Below are positions 60,668 through 64,000 of a stretch of DNA of 64,000 nt, in pieces. The position numbers and the translations under genes were made by a program. The notes below the pieces were generated by a model. The model did no database searches and was not told the origin of the DNA. It saw only the letters and a list, made by a program, of their open reading frames with translations. The stretch's first letter is position 1; each line of letters starts with the position of its first letter. Where the stretch lies: assembly GCA_023404675.1 (NCBI GenBank), contig JAEYAW010000030.1, positions 248,001 through 312,000 on the forward strand, read 5' to 3'. The DNA is from Pseudomonadota bacterium. Lineage in GTDB: Bacteria; Pseudomonadota; Alphaproteobacteria; Rhizobiales; Xanthobacteraceae.

Positions 60668-60694
60668 AAACCCGGCCACTTCGGCCGGGTTTTT
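60668..60694 (+). terminator. Rho-independent terminator after the small paralogue pair
   Basis: AAACCCGGCC (60668-60677) and GGCCGGGTTT (60683-60692) form a ten-base-pair stem with a five-base ACTTC loop, ending in TTTTT. It starts 27 bases after the stop codon. Confidence 0.9.
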
Positions 60695-60718
60695 GTTGAG
60701 AACCAGATTCAATCGGAA

Positions 60719-60767
60719 GAGCATGATCTTATCCGAAAGCCGGATCCCACTTTTCAAGATCATGCTC
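60719..60767. repeat. Bradyrhizobiaceae-type intergenic palindrome
   Basis: Perfect 12-base arms GAGCATGATCTT (60719-60730) and AAGATCATGCTC (60756-60767) enclose a core with CCGAAA and CCACTTTTC. The design matches the GAGCATGATC...GATCATGCTC element that is dispersed between genes throughout Bradyrhizobiaceae genomes (from memory). It abuts the end of the lytic transglycosylase gene. Confidence 0.8.
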
Positions 60768-60771
60768 GGGT

Positions 60772-62010
60772 TCACCGCCGTGCGTTGAGCGCGCCGAGCA
60801 CCGCCGGCCCCGGCCAGCAGTCCAGCTTGAGTCCAGCCGACTTCTGAAACGCCCCGACGGCGGCGCGCGTTTTCATCCCCGCTTTGCCGTCCACCTTGTC
60901 GCTGTAGAGCCCGAGCCGCGTCAGATGGCGCTGCATGGCCTCGACATCCGTTGTGCGCATCTGGGTGGTCGCCGCCCATGGCGTCTCGAACGGACGCGGG
61001 TTTGAAATCCGGTCGGCGAGATGGCCGACGAACAGCACATAGAGGTCCGAGAAATTGTATTCCTTGATGACGAAGTAGTTCGCCGTCACCAGAAACGAGG
61101 GACCGTAAATCCCCTCCGGCTGCAGGAGCGAGGCTGGCTCGGCCATCTCCGCCGAACTCAGCTTCGCGCCATAGGCCGGGATGTACCCTGCCCTCACCCA
61201 TTCGCCGAGCGGTCTGGTGATGTCCGGAACGCCTTGCGTGCAATCCACGTTGTGCGGCGGCTTCACCTCGTAAGCCCAGCGCAGGCCCGGCTTCCAGCCC
61301 TTGTTGAGCAGTTGCTTCGCGGCGGAGGCCAGCGCATCCGGCGCCGAGCGCCAGATATCGACGCGGCCGTCGCCGTCGAGGTCCACGCCGTGCTTGTAGT
61401 ACTCCGTGGGCAGAAACTGCGTCAACCCGGTCGCGCCCGCCCATGACGAGCGGAAGTCGCGGCGCGCCACATGGCCCTCGCTCAGGATCTTCAGCGCCGC
61501 GATGAACTCCTCGCGGTATTGATCCTTGCGCCGTCCCACATAGGCCTGGGTGGCCATCACGCGCAGCGCGTCGTAGGGCATGCGGTAGCGGCCGTAATCG
61601 CTCTCGCGGCCCCAGATCGCCAGCACCACGGTCGCAGGCACGCCGAAACGCTGCTCGATCGCCGTCAGCGCGCTGCGATGCGCGCGCAGCTGGCGCTGCC
61701 CCTCGGTGGCGAGCGCGGCGATCCGCGTCTCTTTCAGATAGTCCGCCGGCACCTGCACGAATTCGGCCTGTGCCGGCGCGCCGGTCGCGGGACGGCCGGG
61801 GAGCAGCAGATCAGGCAGTTTGTAATCAGGCTCCAGGGACTGCGTCTCGCGCACAAAGGTCTCGCGGGAGACGCCCGCCTTCTGCGCCTCCGGCCACAGC
61901 GAGGCGATGAATGCGGCGAATCTGGCATCGGCCGCCTGAGCGGTCACAGGCCCGCACACGAGCAACGCCGTGACAAGCAGAGCCCGCAGGCACGGGCAGA
62001 CGCCCCTCAT
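60772..62010 (-). CDS. Lytic murein transglycosylase (MltB-type) with peptidoglycan-binding domain
   Basis: A 412-residue periplasmic enzyme that cleaves the MurNAc-GlcNAc bond. A signal peptide covers about residues 1-27 (ALLVTALLVCGPVTAQA). The SLT_2 domain spans about 30-330, with the catalytic Glu in LAIWGRESDYGRY and GATGLTQFLPTEYYKHGVDLDGDG. The C-terminal PG_binding_1 domain has DVEAMQRHLTRLGLYSDKVDGKAG. The ATG at 62010 overlaps the TGA of the LysE gene by four bases. A longer frame upstream would have no signal peptide at its start. Confidence 0.92.
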   Translation of the reverse strand: MRGVCPCLRALLVTALLVCGPVTAQAADARFAAFIASLWPEAQKAGVSRETFVRETQSLEPDYKLPDLLLPGRPATGAPAQAEFVQVPADYLKETRIAALATEGQRQLRAHRSALTAIEQRFGVPATVVLAIWGRESDYGRYRMPYDALRVMATQAYVGRRKDQYREEFIAALKILSEGHVARRDFRSSWAGATGLTQFLPTEYYKHGVDLDGDGRVDIWRSAPDALASAAKQLLNKGWKPGLRWAYEVKPPHNVDCTQGVPDITRPLGEWVRAGYIPAYGAKLSSAEMAEPASLLQPEGIYGPSFLVTANYFVIKEYNFSDLYVLFVGHLADRISNPRPFETPWAATTQMRTTDVEAMQRHLTRLGLYSDKVDGKAGMKTRAAVGAFQKSAGLKLDCWPGPAVLGALNARR

Positions 62011-62618
62011 GCCGGCCGCCGCATCAGCGACAGCCAGATGCCGCCGCCGATCAGCGCCGTCCCCGACAGGCGCTCGAGGATCTTCACGCGTCCCGGCCGG
62101 ATGAACCATGACCGGCCGAAACCGGACAGCATCGCCCAGCAGCTGTCCGTGATCGCGGCCAGTCCCACGCTCACCGCGCACATCACGACCAGTTGGCGAT
62201 CGGCCGGCAGCGCCGGATCGACGAACTGCGGCAGGAACGCGGTGAAGAACGCGGCGGTCTTCGGATTGGACAGCGCGACCATGAAGCCGCGCCAGAAATG
62301 AACCTGTTTCGGAAGCCCCCCGTCACTGCCGCGCCCGGCGTTGCGCCAGAGCTGGACGCCGAGCCAGACCAGATAGGCTGCCCCCGCCCAGCGGATGACC
62401 TCGAACAGCAGGGCTGAACTGTTCAGCACCCATGTCAGGCCGAAGGCGATGGCCGCGATCAGCAGCGCATTGCCCGCGACGGTCCCGGCGACCGTGGTCA
62501 GCGCCGCCCGCACGCCGCGCGTGGCGCCGGTCGCGATCACCAGCGTGACGATCGGCCCCGGCGTGATCATCAGAAGGAACGTGACCAGAAGAAACGCACC
62601 GAACAATTCGGGATTCAT
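62007..62618 (-). CDS. LysE/RhtB-family amino-acid exporter
   Basis: A 203-residue inner-membrane protein with about six helices. Family marks are LLMITPGPIVTLVIATGATRGVRAALTTVAG at the N-terminus and KQVHFWRGFMVALSNPKTAAFFTAFLPQF in the middle. LysE/RhtB proteins export amino acids or related metabolites by proton exchange; the substrate here is unknown. It is coupled to the lytic transglycosylase gene by a four-base overlap, though a functional link is not obvious. Confidence 0.9.
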   Translation of the reverse strand: MNPELFGAFLLVTFLLMITPGPIVTLVIATGATRGVRAALTTVAGTVAGNALLIAAIAFGLTWVLNSSALLFEVIRWAGAAYLVWLGVQLWRNAGRGSDGGLPKQVHFWRGFMVALSNPKTAAFFTAFLPQFVDPALPADRQLVVMCAVSVGLAAITDSCWAMLSGFGRSWFIRPGRVKILERLSGTALIGGGIWLSLMRRPA

Positions 62619-62657
62619 GAGATCACCTCCTGATGTCGCGCGCGGCGCGTGGTCGCG

Positions 62658-63251
62658 TCAGTGCGCGCCTTCTTTCTCGCGCACCGCGAGTTCCGCCATC
62701 GTGGTGATGCGATCCACGTAGGCGATACCGATGGCGGAGAGGATGAAGACGACATGGATGATCGTCTGCCACATCACGCCGGTCTCGGTGTAGTTGGTCG
62801 TCCGCCCGACGCCGCCGAGATTGCCGGCCTCGATGAAGGTCCGCAAGAGATGGATCGACGAAATGCCGATGATGGCCATCGCCAGCTTGATCTTGAGCAC
62901 GCTGGCATTGACGTGGCTGAGCCATTCCGGCTCGTCGGGGTGACCTTCCAGATGCAGGCGCGACACGAACGTCTCGTAGCCGCCGACGATCACCATCACC
63001 AGCAGGTTCGAAATCATCACCACGTCGATCAGGCCGAGAACGACCAGCATGATCTGCTGCTCGCTGAAATCCAGCGAATGGGCGATGAGGTGCCACAGCT
63101 CCTTGAGGAACAGGACAACATAGACGCCCTGCGCGACGATGAGGCCGATATAGAGCGGCAACTGCAGCCAGCGCGAGCCGAAGATCAGCATCGGCAGCGG
63201 GCGCATGTTCACGGTCTTCGGCGGAACCGGAGTTTCGGGAGTGAAGGACAT
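62658..63251 (-). CDS. YqhA-like inner-membrane protein (UPF0114/TIGR00645)
   Basis: A 197-residue membrane protein with four predicted helices: SRWLQLPLYIGLIVAQGVYVV, QQIMLVVLGLIDVVMISNLLVMVIVGGYE, IKLAMAIIGISSIHLLRTFIEAG and a last helix near IIHVVFILSAIGIAYVD. This pattern and length fit the UPF0114 family, whose function is unknown. It lies 39 bases upstream of the LysE gene on the same strand. Confidence 0.85.
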   Translation of the reverse strand: MSFTPETPVPPKTVNMRPLPMLIFGSRWLQLPLYIGLIVAQGVYVVLFLKELWHLIAHSLDFSEQQIMLVVLGLIDVVMISNLLVMVIVGGYETFVSRLHLEGHPDEPEWLSHVNASVLKIKLAMAIIGISSIHLLRTFIEAGNLGGVGRTTNYTETGVMWQTIIHVVFILSAIGIAYVDRITTMAELAVREKEGAH

Positions 63252-63357
63252 GGGAAAGCCTTGTCAGGGAACGCCGCCAGCGGCGCAAGAAGCGGCCTCT
63301 TCTAGCAGATTCCGCCGAGTCGCGGACAGCGCGGCGTGAGGTCGCTCCTTATCGTCA

Positions 63358-64000
63358 TCAGCGCGTCGCGACGATGAACATCCGCGGGAACCTGAGCAGG
63401 ATCTTGCCGTCCGCGCGGGCGGGATAGGCCGCCTCCAGCCGGCGCGTGTAGTCGGCCAGGAACGTGGCCCGCTCGTTCTCGTCCAGCGGATTGACGAAGG
63501 GACGCAGCCCCGTGCCCTTCACCCATTCGACGATGGCCGCCGCGCCATCCATCCGGAAATTGTAGACGACATGCCAGATATCGACGCGGGTGTAGGCCGT
63601 CACCAGCGCGTCGTAATAGGTCGCGACCGGCGGCAGCACGTCGCGCAATTGTACCGCTTCGAGCAGCTTGTCGGCGAACGGCATCGCCCGCGCCGTCTCC
63701 CGCATCAGGGCATGCGAGGGCTCGCGCAGATTGTCCGGCATCTGGACCGCCAGCACGCCGCCCTTGTTGAGCCCGTCCGCCAGCCGGGTGAAATGACGGA
63801 CATGATCCGGCACCCACTGGAATACGGCATTGGCGAACATCAGATCGACCGGACGCGCGGGCGACCAGGTGGTGAGATCCGCCTCGGCGAAACTGACACC
63901 GGGCAGGCGTTCGCGCGCCTGCCGCAACATGTCCGGCGAGGAATCGACGCCCGACACCTTGGCCTGCGGCCAGCGCTGCGTCAGCAGCTCGGTGGAGTTG
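63358..64000 (-). CDS. tam: Trans-aconitate 2-methyltransferase, C-terminal part (cut by window edge)
   Basis: The visible 214 codons of a class I SAM-dependent methyltransferase that esterifies trans-aconitate, a by-product that inhibits aconitase. The first readable residues, NSTELLTQRWPQAKVSGVDSSPDML, are the end of the glycine-rich SAM loop and the acidic ribose contact. DLMFANAVFQWVPDH and GGVLAVQMPDNLREPSH follow. The C-terminal pieces YYDALVTAYTRVDIWHVVY and EWVKGTGLRPFVNPL are specific for Tam. About 40 N-terminal residues lie beyond base 64000. Confidence 0.9.
   Translation of the reverse strand, partial: NSTELLTQRWPQAKVSGVDSSPDMLRQARERLPGVSFAEADLTTWSPARPVDLMFANAVFQWVPDHVRHFTRLADGLNKGGVLAVQMPDNLREPSHALMRETARAMPFADKLLEAVQLRDVLPPVATYYDALVTAYTRVDIWHVVYNFRMDGAAAIVEWVKGTGLRPFVNPLDENERATFLADYTRRLEAAYPARADGKILLRFPRMFIVATR

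Noticed and set aside
60266..61444. A 392-codon minus-strand frame crossing the small secreted genes and the transglycosylase
   Set aside because: It runs through a terminator, a palindromic repeat and two supported genes in other frames, and shows no protein family features.

Overview
The window is an ordinary, high-GC, densely coding chromosomal segment of an alphaproteobacterium, most likely from the Bradyrhizobiaceae/Nitrobacteraceae (Bradyrhizobium, Rhodopseudomonas, Nitrobacter, Afipia, Oligotropha group). Reasons: protein style and gene order (guaB with rlmE-gppA close by; fabI, aroC and an ECF sigma together), a perfect iron control element (TTTAGAA-N3-TTCTAAA) of the rhizobial Irr type in front of bacterioferritin, and intergenic palindromes typical of this family (GAGCATGATCTT...AAGATCATGCTC, and CTCTCCC/GGGAGAG elements). 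I cannot name the genus. I saw no tRNA, rRNA, CRISPR array, transposase or prophage, and no gene-free stretch longer than about 270 bases.

Layout. 1-12.2 kb: housekeeping and single genes (guaB, truncated by the window edge; YqaE-like membrane protein; DHA2 drug exporter; secreted metallo-beta-lactamase-fold protein; rlmE-gppA; an isolated CoxL-like molybdenum hydroxylase large subunit; yaiI-uup; an HI0933-type flavoprotein). 12.2-20.2 kb (minus strand): valine/short-chain acyl-CoA catabolism: mmsA, isobutyryl-CoA dehydrogenase, 3-hydroxyisobutyryl-CoA hydrolase, mmsB, an acyl-CoA ligase, MaoC hydratase and a multifunctional-enzyme-type SDR, with a divergent LysR regulator. 20.3-26.6 kb: azoR/HxlR pair, then TetR, crotonase, thiolase and an MFS carrier; two matching operator-like sites suggest that the TetR protein controls both crotonase and thiolase. 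26.7-33.5 kb: an acyl-CoA set: carboxyltransferase, IclR regulator, a free 73-residue biotin carrier, a DUF35 protein paired with a cysteine-less thiolase homologue (aldolase-like), acyl-CoA dehydrogenase and a true SCP2-type thiolase.

33.6-45.9 kb: a sugar-acid or sugar catabolic island: DenD-like dehydrogenase, a complete CUT1 ABC importer (ATPase, binding protein, two permeases), two distinct IlvD/Edd dehydratases, two SDR dehydrogenases and an MHS-type permease. No aldolase, lactonase or dedicated regulator is visible, so the substrate is unknown. 46-52.9 kb: chemoreceptor, ECF sigma/anti-sigma pair, fabI, class III nucleotide cyclase, aroC. 53.1-58.4 kb: histidine phosphatase, alkB, an Ada-zinc-domain/2OG-oxygenase fusion (a probable alkylation-repair pair with alkB), a DUF1194 von Willebrand-like protein and two RNA methyltransferases (TrmA family and TlyA). 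58.5-64 kb: bacterioferritin with its Irr box, a bacterioferritin-associated ferredoxin carrying an unusual histidine-rich tail, two small paralogous secreted proteins, a lytic transglycosylase, a LysE exporter, a YqhA-like membrane protein and a truncated trans-aconitate methyltransferase.

Nothing here looks like a wholly new defence or mobile system. The most interesting points are the Cys-less thiolase/DUF35 pair, the Ada-2OG oxygenase beside AlkB, the His-tailed Bfd next to an Irr-box bfr, the TetR, IclR and LysR operator candidates, and four short tandem duplications in intergenic DNA, one of which duplicates a start codon.
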